From contig CAYGDW010000015.1 in NCBI GenBank assembly GCA_964348755.1, positions 1-53,174 on the forward strand: a DNA stretch of 53,174 nucleotides, read 5' to 3'. Of the stretch, positions 43,486 through 52,381 are shown piece after piece (the first letter of the stretch is position 1; the number at the start of each line of letters is the position of its first letter). Origin of the DNA: UBA7960 sp964348755 (GTDB lineage Bacteria; Bacteroidota; Bacteroidia; Bacteroidales; UBA7960). The notes under the pieces were generated by a model that made no database searches, was not told the DNA's origin, and saw only the letters and a list, made by a program, of their open reading frames with translations. The position numbers and the translations under genes were made by a program.

Positions 43486-44799
43486 ATGATAAAAATCTAC
43501 TGGTTTTTTCTTCTGGCCCTTACAACCTTTGCAGGCAGGGCACAAACCTTGTATTTTCCGCCAATTGCGGGCAATAATTGGGAAACCACCGACCCTGCCT
43601 CCCTGGGTTGGTGCACAGAGCAGATTGCCCCCTTGCTTCAATTTCTTCAAGAAAATGATTCCAAGGCATTTATTGTGCTAAAGGATGGCAAGATTGTTAT
43701 AGAAGCCTATTTTGGTACCTTTACCCAGGACAGCATTTGGTACTGGGCCTCGGCTGGCAAAACCCTTACTGCCTTTTTGGTTGGCCTTGCCCAGGAACAA
43801 AACTCCCTACTGATTAGCGAACCTTCGTCGAAATATTTGGGAACTGGCTGGACTAGCTGCACACCTGTGCAGGAAAGCCAGATTACCATTTGGCATCAGC
43901 TCACAATGACCACAGGTCTAAACGATGGTGTGCCAGACCCTTTTTGCACCCTGCCGGCCTGCCTTGTTTTTCAGGCACAGGCCGGTACGCGATGGGCTTA
44001 TCACAACGGGCCATATACTCTTCTTGATGTGGTGCTGACCCAGGCCACCGGGCAAACCCTCAATGGTTTTTTCTTTAACAACATTACCCGGGCAACTGGC
44101 ATTACAGGCAGCTTTTTAAAACTAGATTTCAACAATGTGTTTTTTAGCAGAGCGCGCAGTATGGCTCGCTTTGGCCTGCTAATGCTTAACCGCGGAAACT
44201 GGAACGGAACCCAGATTATGGCAAACATGGGTTTTTTCGATGCCATGATCTCACCCTCCCAAACCCTCAACAACTCATACGGGTATCTGTGGTGGCTAAA
44301 TGGGAAGCAATCATATATGCTCCCAGGTCTTCAATTTGTTTTTCAGGGATCCTTGTTCCCAAATGCCCCGGCGAACATGTATGCCGCCTTAGGCAAAAAC
44401 GGCCAGATTTTGAATGTAGTGCCTGGCATGAATCTGGTTATGCTGCGCCTGGGAAACGCCCCTAACGCAGGGCCTGTACCGGCAAGCCTAAATGACTCAA
44501 TTTGGGTAAGACTTAACAAGGTAATATGCCAGCCATCATCAATAATTAAACCTCAGGATTTTACCTCGCAATTAAGAATATACCCCAATCCGGCAGCCAA
44601 TCAAGTTTTTGTCGATCTTCCAGGGCAGGAGTTTTCCCTGTCAGTATTTGATCAGGGCGGTAACCTAGTGTTTACTTCGCATAATTTCCGCGAAAGCGCG
44701 GTGCTTAACACCGGGCATTTACCACAAGGAATTTATTTTTTGAAACTGACCACTCAGTATAACATTAGCATTACCAAAAAGTTTTTAATTAAGCGTTGA
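43486..44799 (+). CDS. Secreted serine hydrolase (beta-lactamase fold) with T9SS sorting domain
   Basis: This 437-residue protein has a signal peptide (about 1-19, ending GRAQ), a serine beta-lactamase/esterase domain (about 35-345), and a C-terminal type A sorting domain of the type IX secretion system (about 365-437; YPNPAANQV, GNLVFTS, GHLPQGIYFLKL and a Lys/Arg end KKFLIKR). The catalytic SxxK is SAGK (S89, K92), and YHN near residue 180 matches the YxN motif of class C enzymes and esterases. It should be exported through the outer membrane and either released or anchored after cleavage of the tail. Substrate is unknown: esters, peptides or amides are possible. It shows that the organism has T9SS. 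The next gene starts 34 bp later. Confidence 0.9.
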   Translation: MIKIYWFFLLALTTFAGRAQTLYFPPIAGNNWETTDPASLGWCTEQIAPLLQFLQENDSKAFIVLKDGKIVIEAYFGTFTQDSIWYWASAGKTLTAFLVGLAQEQNSLLISEPSSKYLGTGWTSCTPVQESQITIWHQLTMTTGLNDGVPDPFCTLPACLVFQAQAGTRWAYHNGPYTLLDVVLTQATGQTLNGFFFNNITRATGITGSFLKLDFNNVFFSRARSMARFGLLMLNRGNWNGTQIMANMGFFDAMISPSQTLNNSYGYLWWLNGKQSYMLPGLQFVFQGSLFPNAPANMYAALGKNGQILNVVPGMNLVMLRLGNAPNAGPVPASLNDSIWVRLNKVICQPSSIIKPQDFTSQLRIYPNPAANQVFVDLPGQEFSLSVFDQGGNLVFTSHNFRESAVLNTGHLPQGIYFLKLTTQYNISITKKFLIKR

Positions 44800-44833
44800 A
44801 ATGTATTTTGCCTGCAACTAAAAATAATAATCC

Positions 44834-45631
44834 ATGGAGAAATTTTTTGTACTGTTCGGGCTGGTATTGTTTTTTGCTCTTACCCAGGGGTGCAAAAACC
44901 CTGAGCGCAGCAATACGGTAATTAACCCTGCCCCGGCCTCAAGCAGCCGCACCTCGCTCGACTGGCAAGGAACTTATTACGGCGTTTTGCCCTGTGCCGA
45001 TTGCGAAGGGATTGAAACGGTAATATCTATTTTTTACAACCATACTTTTGTTAAAAAGACCCGCTACATAGGCGAAGAAAATAATGTTTTTGAAATTAAA
45101 GGCACCTTTACCTGGAACGAATTGGGAAACATTATAACCTTTGATGGTAAACACAATAAGTACACACCCGGAGGGATCCTGGTTGGAGAAATGCAGTTGT
45201 TTCTGCTTGACCGCGATGGCAAACGAATGACCGGCGACCTGGCCGAAAACTACCGTCTGCCAAAGGTGCCCGAAGGCCTGTTTGGAAAAACCTGGAAATT
45301 AATTGAATTGACCGGAGCAGCCTCCTATACAACCAAACTGAAAATTCAGGCGCCATTTCTCATTCTTAATGAATCGGAACAACGGTTTGCGGCCAATGCA
45401 GGGTGCAACAACATTATGGGGCAATATGAGCTTGACCAGGACAGTTTAAGGCTCAGGTTTTTGCAGGTTGCATCAACATTAATGGCCTGCCCCCACATGA
45501 ACCTCGAAGCCGAATTTGTAAAAATGATTGAGGAAGTTGACAGTTACAGCCTGAATGGCGACACTTTGACCCTAAACAGAGCACGCATGGCTCCTATGGC
45601 TCGCTTTGTGGCCGACTACTTCAAAAGGTAG
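44834..45631 (+). CDS. NlpE-META two-domain lipoprotein
   Basis: This 265-residue lipoprotein has a signal ending TQGC (C20). Residues about 40-140 form an NlpE-type domain marked by YYGVLPCADCEGIET, with the CxxC found in E. coli NlpE (copper tolerance and envelope stress sensing). Residues about 145-260 form a META domain (GKTWKLIEL, NAGCNNIMGQYELD, STLMACPHM), seen in heat-shock protein HslJ. The combination is common in envelope lipoproteins; a role in envelope stress is likely but unproven. It may be co-transcribed with the serine hydrolase upstream. Confidence 0.9.
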   Translation: MEKFFVLFGLVLFFALTQGCKNPERSNTVINPAPASSSRTSLDWQGTYYGVLPCADCEGIETVISIFYNHTFVKKTRYIGEENNVFEIKGTFTWNELGNIITFDGKHNKYTPGGILVGEMQLFLLDRDGKRMTGDLAENYRLPKVPEGLFGKTWKLIELTGAASYTTKLKIQAPFLILNESEQRFAANAGCNNIMGQYELDQDSLRLRFLQVASTLMACPHMNLEAEFVKMIEEVDSYSLNGDTLTLNRARMAPMARFVADYFKR

Positions 45632-45663
45632 CCAAATGGCCTGTTGGGCTGGCCTTGCTTATT

Positions 45664-46677
45664 TTATGTCAGGGTTTTTTCCCACTCCCATGCCGAACTA
45701 AGCATATCATCAAGCCCAAGGCGGGCTTTCCAGCCTAAAACTTTATTTGCCTTTTCAGGATCAGCCCAAACCTTTTCAATGTCGCCCGGGCGACGATTTG
45801 TAATGGTGTAGTTTACTTTTACGCCATTGACCCGTTCAAAAGTTTTTATGATTTCCAGCACGCTGTAACCAGTTCCAGTACCAAGGTTAAACACCTCGGC
45901 CTGCTGGGTGGCTACATCCTTTTCGAGGCGCTGAATGGCCGAAACATGTGCCTCGGCTAAATCTACCACGTGTATGTAATCCCTTATACCTGTACCATCG
46001 GGCGTATTGTAATCGCTGCCAAAAACCATCAGCGACTGGCGCTTGCCCTTTGCTGTTTGGGTAAGATATGGCAACAGATTGTTGGGTATGCCCAGTGGCA
46101 ACTCGCCAATAAGGGCCGTAGGGTGCGCGCCAATAGGGTTGAAGTACCGTAGTGAAATGGCCTTAAGCCCTGAAACGGCAGTATGATCACTAATTATGTC
46201 TTCGCATATCTTTTTGGTATTTCCGTAAGGTGAAAATGCTTTTTTAAGGGGTGCATTTTCCGAAACAGGCAATTCGTCAGGCTGGCCATATACGGTGCAG
46301 GACGAGGAGAAAACTAGTTTTTGGCAGCAGTGCCTCTGCATGGCTTCGAGCAGATTGATAAGTCCAAGCAGGTTGTTGTGGTAATATTTCAGGGGAAATT
46401 CGGTCGATTCGCCTACTGCCTTATATGCTGCAAAGTGAATAACCCCTTCGATATTCGGATTGCCGGAAAAGAAATTCAAAAGTCCAGACAGATCGCATAG
46501 ATCGAGTTTAGTGAATGCCGGCATTATTCCGGTTATTTGTGCAATACGCTCCACCACAAATTCTTCTGAGTTCGACAAATTGTCGATGATCAACACCTGA
46601 TAACCACTCTGCTGAAGGGCCACCACGGTATGCGATCCAATATACCCTGTGCCGCCGGTAACAAGAATTTTTTTCAT
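45664..46677 (-). CDS. galE: UDP-glucose/UDP-N-acetylglucosamine 4-epimerase
   Basis: This 337-residue extended SDR enzyme has the NAD loop TGGTGYIGSH, FAAYKAVGES, SSSCTVYG, the catalytic YxxxK in YGNTKKICE, RYFNPIGAHP and RDYIHVVDLAEAH, all typical of GalE. It swaps the C4 configuration of UDP-glucose/UDP-galactose and often of UDP-GlcNAc/UDP-GalNAc. A minus-strand promoter (46694-46724) sits inside the longer frame to 46755, so the ATG at 46677 is the start. It follows the amino-sugar genes, 207 bp below the GH109-type gene, with its own promoter. That position suggests it links GalNAc to GlcNAc metabolism, but it could serve general cell-surface synthesis. Confidence 0.94.
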   Translation of the reverse strand: MKKILVTGGTGYIGSHTVVALQQSGYQVLIIDNLSNSEEFVVERIAQITGIMPAFTKLDLCDLSGLLNFFSGNPNIEGVIHFAAYKAVGESTEFPLKYYHNNLLGLINLLEAMQRHCCQKLVFSSSCTVYGQPDELPVSENAPLKKAFSPYGNTKKICEDIISDHTAVSGLKAISLRYFNPIGAHPTALIGELPLGIPNNLLPYLTQTAKGKRQSLMVFGSDYNTPDGTGIRDYIHVVDLAEAHVSAIQRLEKDVATQQAEVFNLGTGTGYSVLEIIKTFERVNGVKVNYTITNRRPGDIEKVWADPEKANKVLGWKARLGLDDMLSSAWEWEKTLT

Positions 46678-46693
46678 ACTTCCGTATTTTTCA

Positions 46694-46724
46694 CAAAAGT
46701 ACTGTAATAAAAAATCAGCCCAAA
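46694..46724 (-). promoter_or_regulatory. Promoter of galE
   Basis: On the minus strand TTTG (46724-46721), 19 bp, then TACTTTTG (46701-46694). The ATG at 46677 would leave a leader of only about 10 bases. Confidence 0.65.
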
Positions 46725-46884
46725 AAAATCTTGCAGCAAGGAGCGTACTACCCAAAGATTACCGACAACCAGCTAAAAATTAATGAACCATGAAGCAAAA
46801 CCACACAGGCAGACGTCCGGCGTTCAAAGTTTTGGTTTATGCAAAAGCAGTTCTTTATTGAATGGAGAGCAACATTGAAACCAT

Positions 46885-48297
46885 TTAGTCATGAGTGTAA
46901 TAGGTAACCGTTTTCAACTCGTTCCATGCCCCGCGTGTGAAGTCGGGAATTTTTACGGGCATTCCTTGATTTGCCACCGAAACCTGCGATAGTTCTATAA
47001 TTGATGACCATTCGGCGGCATCGTACACGTCCTGGTCGAGCGGGAGGCCGTGGCGCAGGCAATAGATCAGGCGATAATCCATAATGAAGTCCATGCCACC
47101 ATGACCACCCACCTGACGCGCCTTTTCGCCCACTTTGGTAACAATTGGGTGTTCGTATACTTTTAGCAACGAGTCGAGCTTTGCATCCCTTAGCCAGCTA
47201 TGCCCATCGGGTTCAAGTGCAATTCCCCTGCGGGGCCATTTCTGGGCAAATCCTTTGGTTCCGCTAAGCATGTGAATGCGGCTGTAAGGCCGGGGACTTG
47301 TAACATCGTGCTGTATTTTAATGGTTTTACCCTTAAGGGTTTTGATAATTGTGGTGTTCATGTCGCCTTTTTTATATGTTGCCTGAGCGTATTCTGAGTC
47401 AGGCCCAAATTTCTGCCTGGCATATTCAGTAAGCCCGAATTGTCCACTGGATACCGACACCAGGTATTCCATGCGGTCGCCCCGGTGAATGTTGAGCGCG
47501 TGTGCAATAGGGCCAAGGCCATGCATAGGATACAGCGATCCATCCTTTTCCTTATTGTGCTTCAGTCTCCACATATTCCAGTAGTGCCCGGGTTCGCCCT
47601 CCTGGGCAAACAGCATTGAGCGCAGGTCATGAATATAGGCGCCTTCGGCATGCACTATTTCGCCAAACAGACCCTGTTGGGCCATGTTTAGGGTAGCCAT
47701 TTCGAAAAAGTCGTAATTGCAGTTTTCCAACATCATCATGTGCCGGCGTGTCCTTTCGGCAGTGTTTACCAACTGCCAGGCCTCCTCAATTGTGAGAGCA
47801 GCAGGGATTTCGGTGGCCACATGCTTTCCATTTTCCATGGCATAAACAGCTATAGGAGTGTGCAAATCCCAATGGGTGCAAATGTAAATCAGGTCAATGT
47901 CGTCTCGTTCGCACACTTCTTTCCAGGCATCTTCGCCGGTATAGCTATCGGCTGCCGGCCGCCCCATTCGTTCAAGGGTTCGCTGGGCACGCTCAACACT
48001 CGAGGGTACCACATCGACCAGGGCAACGATTTTTGTTTCTTCGATGTAGCTTAAACGATAAACAGCACCCTGGCCACGCATGCCAAGACCGATAATGGCT
48101 ATGCGTACCGTATCGATAGGCTCGGCCCTTAACTCAAGTACATGCCTTTGACCGGCAGGTCTGGCTGGAGTTGGAAAAATCTCTACTGCCTTAAAAAGCT
48201 TGTCGGCGCTCTTTTTATTTCCCAGGTAGCAGGCTGCAAGACCCAAAACGAAAAAAAGAATAATTACCGGATTGATTTTGTAATTCGACCTTTCCAT
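46885..48297 (-). CDS. GH109-type NAD-dependent glycosidase / Gfo-Idh-MocA family lipoprotein
   Basis: This 470-residue protein has an N-terminal hydrophobic segment ending in a LAAC lipobox (C23), then a Gfo/Idh/MocA NAD-binding domain beginning VRIAIIGLGMRGQGAVYRL (about residues 64-82) and a C-terminal alpha/beta domain. Features that recall family GH109 alpha-N-acetylgalactosaminidases are ATEIPAALTIEEAW (where dehydrogenases have EKP), MMMLENCNYDFFEM and GHYWNMWRL. GH109 enzymes use a tightly held NAD to cleave alpha-GalNAc through oxidation and elimination. Lipidation places it in the envelope. It lies between a NahK-like kinase and galE, matching release of GalNAc or another amino sugar from glycans. 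An oxidoreductase without glycosidase activity is the alternative. Confidence 0.83.
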   Translation of the reverse strand: MERSNYKINPVIILFFVLGLAACYLGNKKSADKLFKAVEIFPTPARPAGQRHVLELRAEPIDTVRIAIIGLGMRGQGAVYRLSYIEETKIVALVDVVPSSVERAQRTLERMGRPAADSYTGEDAWKEVCERDDIDLIYICTHWDLHTPIAVYAMENGKHVATEIPAALTIEEAWQLVNTAERTRRHMMMLENCNYDFFEMATLNMAQQGLFGEIVHAEGAYIHDLRSMLFAQEGEPGHYWNMWRLKHNKEKDGSLYPMHGLGPIAHALNIHRGDRMEYLVSVSSGQFGLTEYARQKFGPDSEYAQATYKKGDMNTTIIKTLKGKTIKIQHDVTSPRPYSRIHMLSGTKGFAQKWPRRGIALEPDGHSWLRDAKLDSLLKVYEHPIVTKVGEKARQVGGHGGMDFIMDYRLIYCLRHGLPLDQDVYDAAEWSSIIELSQVSVANQGMPVKIPDFTRGAWNELKTVTYYTHD

Positions 48298-48377
48298 TTC
48301 TAAAGAAGTTTTGATTGATGTTTTTTTAGCCAGAAAAACAGGGCTTATGGAATAATAGTAGTAATGCTGCTCCTTGG

Positions 48378-49442
48378 CTAAGTTGTAAGTGCTTTTGAAA
48401 TAACGGCCTTCATTTCATCCTCCTTTTCTTCCATGCATTCAATAAGCTTTTTCTGCACCTTGCAGCGATCCAGGTTGTGTTCCTTGTGAGAGGTTTTATA
48501 ATACACATCACCATTCAAGTAATCGGCAAGAAACCTTATGCCCATGATAAATGTCATGAGCCTGGGTGCGAGATAAAAGTACTTTTCCTCATTTTCGGTA
48601 ACTACCGGAGCGACTTGCCCCATGTAACCCAGGGTATAGGCCTCGAATGCTTCCATGTTGAAGCCGACTTTGCTGAGATCTTTCTCATCTTCGGCGGCCG
48701 TGCTGGCACCGGTACGCAGGGCATCTCCGTAATCGTAAAAAATGATGCCCGGCCCGACAGTATCGAGGTCAATTACGGCGGCGGCTTTTTTCCCCCGGAA
48801 CAAAAGGTTGTTGATCTTGGTATCGTTATGTACCACCCGCAATGGAATTTCTCCCTGATCGACCATTGTTTCAATCAGGCGCAGATCTGGCTCACGGCTT
48901 TTAAAAAAGTCAACAATATTCTGCACAGAAGCAAGCCGCCCCGCTTTATCATCTTTAATGGCCTCATTGAGTTGCCAAATGCGATACGAAAGCCGGTGGA
49001 AATCTTTGATTGACTCTTTATATTCATCTGCATCGAGGCCATGACAGGCCCATACAAACCAACCAAAACCACTTCCGGCTTCAAAAGCCTGCCAGGGTTC
49101 TTTCACCACATCGACCGTGTATGAGTCGGTGATATATGAGGTCAGTCGCCAGGCATTTCCTTCATCGTCAAAATGAAGCAGGCTTCCGTCGGCTGTTGGT
49201 ATCAAACGCGCAATTTCGAGGGGGTGTTTTCTTTTTGAAATGAAATTCTGAATTTGAAGGTGGGTTTCGGCAATACCCTGGGGGTCTTTAAAAACATTGG
49301 TGTTGATCCGCTGCAAAATAAAAGGGCTTTCAATGCCTTCAAGCTCAAGTTTGTAAGTATCGTTAATGTGCCCGCCTCCAAATGGTTTTATTTCCAATAC
49401 AATGTTGTAGGGAAAAAACCTATTTACGGTTATGGTTAACAT
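48378..49442 (-). CDS. N-acetylhexosamine 1-kinase-like phosphotransferase
   Basis: This 354-residue protein has the aminoglycoside-phosphotransferase kinase fold. The catalytic loop is HNDTKINNLLF (H205, D207), and the metal site IDLDTVGPG follows at 224-232. The N-terminal IKPFGGGHINDTY and FILQRINTNVFKD elements, and the DTK/IDLDT wording, recall NahK, which phosphorylates GlcNAc and GalNAc at C1 in bifidobacteria. It would turn imported amino sugars into 1-phosphates for a uridylyltransferase not seen here. It sits 44 bp downstream of the permease gene and 80 bp upstream of the GH109-type gene, on one probable transcript. Confidence 0.87.
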   Translation of the reverse strand: MLTITVNRFFPYNIVLEIKPFGGGHINDTYKLELEGIESPFILQRINTNVFKDPQGIAETHLQIQNFISKRKHPLEIARLIPTADGSLLHFDDEGNAWRLTSYITDSYTVDVVKEPWQAFEAGSGFGWFVWACHGLDADEYKESIKDFHRLSYRIWQLNEAIKDDKAGRLASVQNIVDFFKSREPDLRLIETMVDQGEIPLRVVHNDTKINNLLFRGKKAAAVIDLDTVGPGIIFYDYGDALRTGASTAAEDEKDLSKVGFNMEAFEAYTLGYMGQVAPVVTENEEKYFYLAPRLMTFIMGIRFLADYLNGDVYYKTSHKEHNLDRCKVQKKLIECMEEKEDEMKAVISKALTT

Positions 49443-49486
49443 AAGATAATTAGTTTTGGTAAAGGGGCCATAATATGACCCCTGAA

Positions 49487-50743
49487 CTATTTGGTGCGGA
49501 TTTTATGCCCGTGCAGGGCGAAGTATAAAATAAAAAGGTAGCAGGGCAGCAAAATCCAATAAGCGGCCTGATAATTGGCCACTGTGGCTGCTTCGGCGGC
49601 ACCCTTGCCGGCATCGACCAAAAACCCGAAAATTAATGGAATGAATGCACCACCCACAATACCCATTACCAAAAGCGATGAACCAATTTTGGTAAACCGA
49701 CCCAGGTCGGCAATGGCAAGGGGCCAAATGGCAGGCCACATTAACGAATTGGCAAAGCTTACAAGCAGCAGGCAGTAAAAGGCATATTTTGCCGGTGCCA
49801 TCACCAGTAGCAGGGTAGAAAAAATGCCAATAATTGAAAAGATTATCAGGGCTTTTGTTTGCGACAAAATTTTAGGTATGGTAAACACCCCGAACAGATA
49901 TCCTGCTACAAGGCCAATTGTAACGTATTTGGCATAACCTGCAAGATTGGGCACTTCGCCAAAGGTGATGCGGGCAAAATCGATAATTGACGCCATTGGC
50001 AGGGTTTCAATACCTACATAAAGAAACAGGGCCAATACCCCCAGGAGCAAATGCGGAAACTGCAGAATGCTGGTTTTGCCTTTTGAATATGAAGCTTCTG
50101 CAAGGTCAGTTTCAAGGGTTTCCTCTTCTCCGGCCGCTTTCACTTCGGGCAGGGGCGCAAAATAAACGCCAATTCCCAGCAACAAAAGTATGCCGGTTAC
50201 CAGGTAAAACGGAAAAATTACATCGGCGAGCATTACATTTTGAAGGTCGATAAAAACACCAAGAAAAACCGGAGCGATCCACCAGGCCATTTTGTTCATA
50301 ATACCCATAAGGCTCATGCGCATGGCGGCGCTTTCGATAGGCCCTATAATGGTTACATAAGGATTTACGGCTGCCTGCAACAAGGTGTTGCCTATACCAC
50401 CTACAAACAAAGCTACCAAAAACAAGGGGAAGCTAACGCTTTTGGCCGATGGCACAAACAGAAGCATGCCCAATGCCATTATGGCAAAGGCAATAAACAT
50501 TGATTTGCGGTAACCTACCTTGGTAATGACCCATCCGGCAGGCCTTCCAAATACCACAAAGGCCGAAAAAATGGCGGCCGTAACAAGATACGATTGCCCG
50601 GTTGTTAGGTTAAAGGCCGAGCGCAAAGCAGGAGTCAGAAACCCGCTTATACCCACTCCAAAACCAATTACAAAAAACATAACCCCTACAATAACCAACG
50701 GAAGCAAATACTTCTGGTTTTTCTGTGTGCTGTTGTGTTCCAT
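49487..50743 (-). CDS. FHS-type MFS sugar permease
   Basis: This 418-residue transporter has 12 predicted membrane segments. It opens with a lysine-bearing cytosolic end, and the first helix region contains GFGVGISGFLTPAL. Later segments such as GRPAGWVITKVGYRKSM (the loop 2-3 MFS signature) and LLQAAVNPYVTIIG (the NP motif of fucose-galactose-glucose permeases) place it in the FHS family, which includes the GlcNAc importer NagP. It probably brings an amino sugar, released outside or in the periplasm, across the inner membrane by proton symport. It heads the permease-kinase-GH109 transcript, 350 bp after the ROK gene. Confidence 0.9.
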   Translation of the reverse strand: MEHNSTQKNQKYLLPLVIVGVMFFVIGFGVGISGFLTPALRSAFNLTTGQSYLVTAAIFSAFVVFGRPAGWVITKVGYRKSMFIAFAIMALGMLLFVPSAKSVSFPLFLVALFVGGIGNTLLQAAVNPYVTIIGPIESAAMRMSLMGIMNKMAWWIAPVFLGVFIDLQNVMLADVIFPFYLVTGILLLLGIGVYFAPLPEVKAAGEEETLETDLAEASYSKGKTSILQFPHLLLGVLALFLYVGIETLPMASIIDFARITFGEVPNLAGYAKYVTIGLVAGYLFGVFTIPKILSQTKALIIFSIIGIFSTLLLVMAPAKYAFYCLLLVSFANSLMWPAIWPLAIADLGRFTKIGSSLLVMGIVGGAFIPLIFGFLVDAGKGAAEAATVANYQAAYWILLPCYLFILYFALHGHKIRTK

Positions 50744-51093
50744 TTTCTTTCTGATAATTTGGTTAATAATTGCTGAAATTTAGTATCCATTTTGCTTATG
50801 GCTACAAGAGAGCCGGCAACGGTTTAGTAAAGCCCAAAAAATCCTCCTAAATTAAGCGTTGGCAGGAACTCCATTTTGGAGGGAATGGAGTGCCAATAAT
50901 TGAATGTTTATATTTTGCAAAGCCCATTGCAATTGGCTAAAGTTATAAAAAAATGGTTCAATAAAACAATGTTATTAATTTTTTTTAATAAGATAGGCCT
51001 CTACAATAAAAGAGTTCAGGATTTGAAAAGGCCTTTTTGTAATTAAAAAAACGAAGTATTACTTGTTTTGGTTAAAGTGTCAAAAACATCAAA
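50744..51093. other. Gene-free stretch between ROK gene and permease
   Basis: No open frame of interest. Two AGGCCT palindromes occur 34 bp apart, at 50995-51000 and within the 12-bp perfect palindrome AAAAGGCCTTTT at 51026-51037, separated by A/T-rich DNA. They lie upstream of the permease gene and could be operator sites for the ROK regulator or part of a terminator for its gene. I found no TAnnTTTG box for the permease. Confidence 0.35.
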
Positions 51094-52341
51094 TCAATTT
51101 GGGTATGAATCAAAATCAAACACCTTGTTCATAACCACCGGCAGGGTGCCCATAAGCCTTGCTCTTTTTTTCAATTGGCTCACCAATATTTGGGTGTCTT
51201 GTTTGAGGCGCAGCATGGTATATTTATTTAATTTCTGGTAAATGGGATCTTTGATCAGGTTGCCAGCTTCGGCCATTTGCCCTCCAATTATTATTGCCTC
51301 GGGGTTGAAAAGGTGAATTAGCACAGAAATACCCTTTGCCAGCACTTCGCCGGCATCTTCGAGCAGTTCTATTGCAAACTGGTCGCCAAGGTGGGCAGCC
51401 TCAATAATGGTTTGCTGCTTTATTTCATCGAGGTTGTGGTTGGCCAGCTTATTGATCAGGGTGTTTTTGCCTTCTGCAATTTTTTTACGTGCCCGCTTTA
51501 CTAGGGCCGTGCCTGAGGCAATTGTTTCGAGGCATCCTATTTTTCCGCAATAACAAAGTTCGCCGTTGCTATCCATCTGAATATGGCCAAACTCGCCCGA
51601 AAAACCAGAGTTTCCATAGTAAAGTTCTCCATTCAAAATCATGCTAAGACCAATCCCCGACCCGATATTGACAAGCAATACATTCCGGAAGTTTTTGGCC
51701 AGGCCGAACCAAAGCTCTCCAAGCACCATAATTTTGGTATCGTGTTCAATGTATGCCGGGCGTCCAAGCAGCTCGCCAAAAGTTTCCCTTAGGGGGGGGT
51801 CGCCAAATTGTTTGTAGCTGTAGCTAACATTCTTTTTTATATCAATTAACCCGGGTATAGCTATGCCATAGCCAAGAATCTTTTCATTGGCTATATGGTT
51901 GTACTTTAGTGTTTTGGCTACTTCTTCTTTAAGCACTGCCAAAATATCTTCAGTATTATCGAGGCCATGGTTAATTTCGACCAACTCGCCTACCTGCTGA
52001 TTATGAAGGTTAAAAATGCAAAGCCTGGTAAATTGCCTGCTCAGGTCAATACCGAAAATATATCCATAGTTGGGATTGATTCCGTATAAAACTGGTTTGC
52101 GGCCTCCTTTTGATTGCCCTATGCCGAAATCTTTCACCCACCTTTCGGCCAGGAGCTCGCCCATTAGATTGGTAATGGTGGGGATGCTGTTGTTGGTAGC
52201 CTCGCACAGATCAGCAATGGTTTGATGAACATGGCGGTAAAAAATCTCAAGTACCTGTTTTTTTAACAGGTGTTTTTTAAAATTGGGGCGGATAATTTTT
52301 TCATCACCCTGACTTGCCCCATGCTTTTTCAATGAACCCAT
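51094..52341 (-). CDS. ROK family transcriptional regulator
   Basis: This 415-residue protein has an N-terminal winged helix (about 25-85, LLKKQVLEIFYRHVHQTIADLC then NSIPTITNLMGELL is the helix-turn-helix), followed by a ROK sugar-kinase-like domain from about residue 90. The domain has FGIDLSRQFTRL (the ATP/sugar loop region), GIAIPGLID, the effector-site segment around ELWFGLAKNFRNVLL, GHIQMDSNGE and the zinc motif CYCGKIGCLE, and ends with EAIIIGGQM. It has the NagC/Mlc arrangement, so it probably binds an amino sugar or its phosphate and controls the downstream permease-kinase-GH109 genes. A TATATTTG minus-strand box at 52374-52381 fits its promoter. Confidence 0.92.
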   Translation of the reverse strand: MGSLKKHGASQGDEKIIRPNFKKHLLKKQVLEIFYRHVHQTIADLCEATNNSIPTITNLMGELLAERWVKDFGIGQSKGGRKPVLYGINPNYGYIFGIDLSRQFTRLCIFNLHNQQVGELVEINHGLDNTEDILAVLKEEVAKTLKYNHIANEKILGYGIAIPGLIDIKKNVSYSYKQFGDPPLRETFGELLGRPAYIEHDTKIMVLGELWFGLAKNFRNVLLVNIGSGIGLSMILNGELYYGNSGFSGEFGHIQMDSNGELCYCGKIGCLETIASGTALVKRARKKIAEGKNTLINKLANHNLDEIKQQTIIEAAHLGDQFAIELLEDAGEVLAKGISVLIHLFNPEAIIIGGQMAEAGNLIKDPIYQKLNKYTMLRLKQDTQILVSQLKKRARLMGTLPVVMNKVFDFDSYPN

Positions 52342-52373
52342 TGCAAAAAATTAAATTTTGTGAAAAAGTAACC

Positions 52374-52381
52374 CAAATATA
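52374..52381 (-). promoter_or_regulatory. -7 box of the ROK gene
   Basis: TATATTTG on the minus strand fits TAnnTTTG, 32 bp before the start codon at 52341. The -33 position lacks a TTTG. Confidence 0.45.

Noticed and set aside
48477..49013. 178-codon plus-strand open frame opposite the NahK-like kinase gene
   Set aside because: Shadow of the kinase gene; no motifs or promoter.
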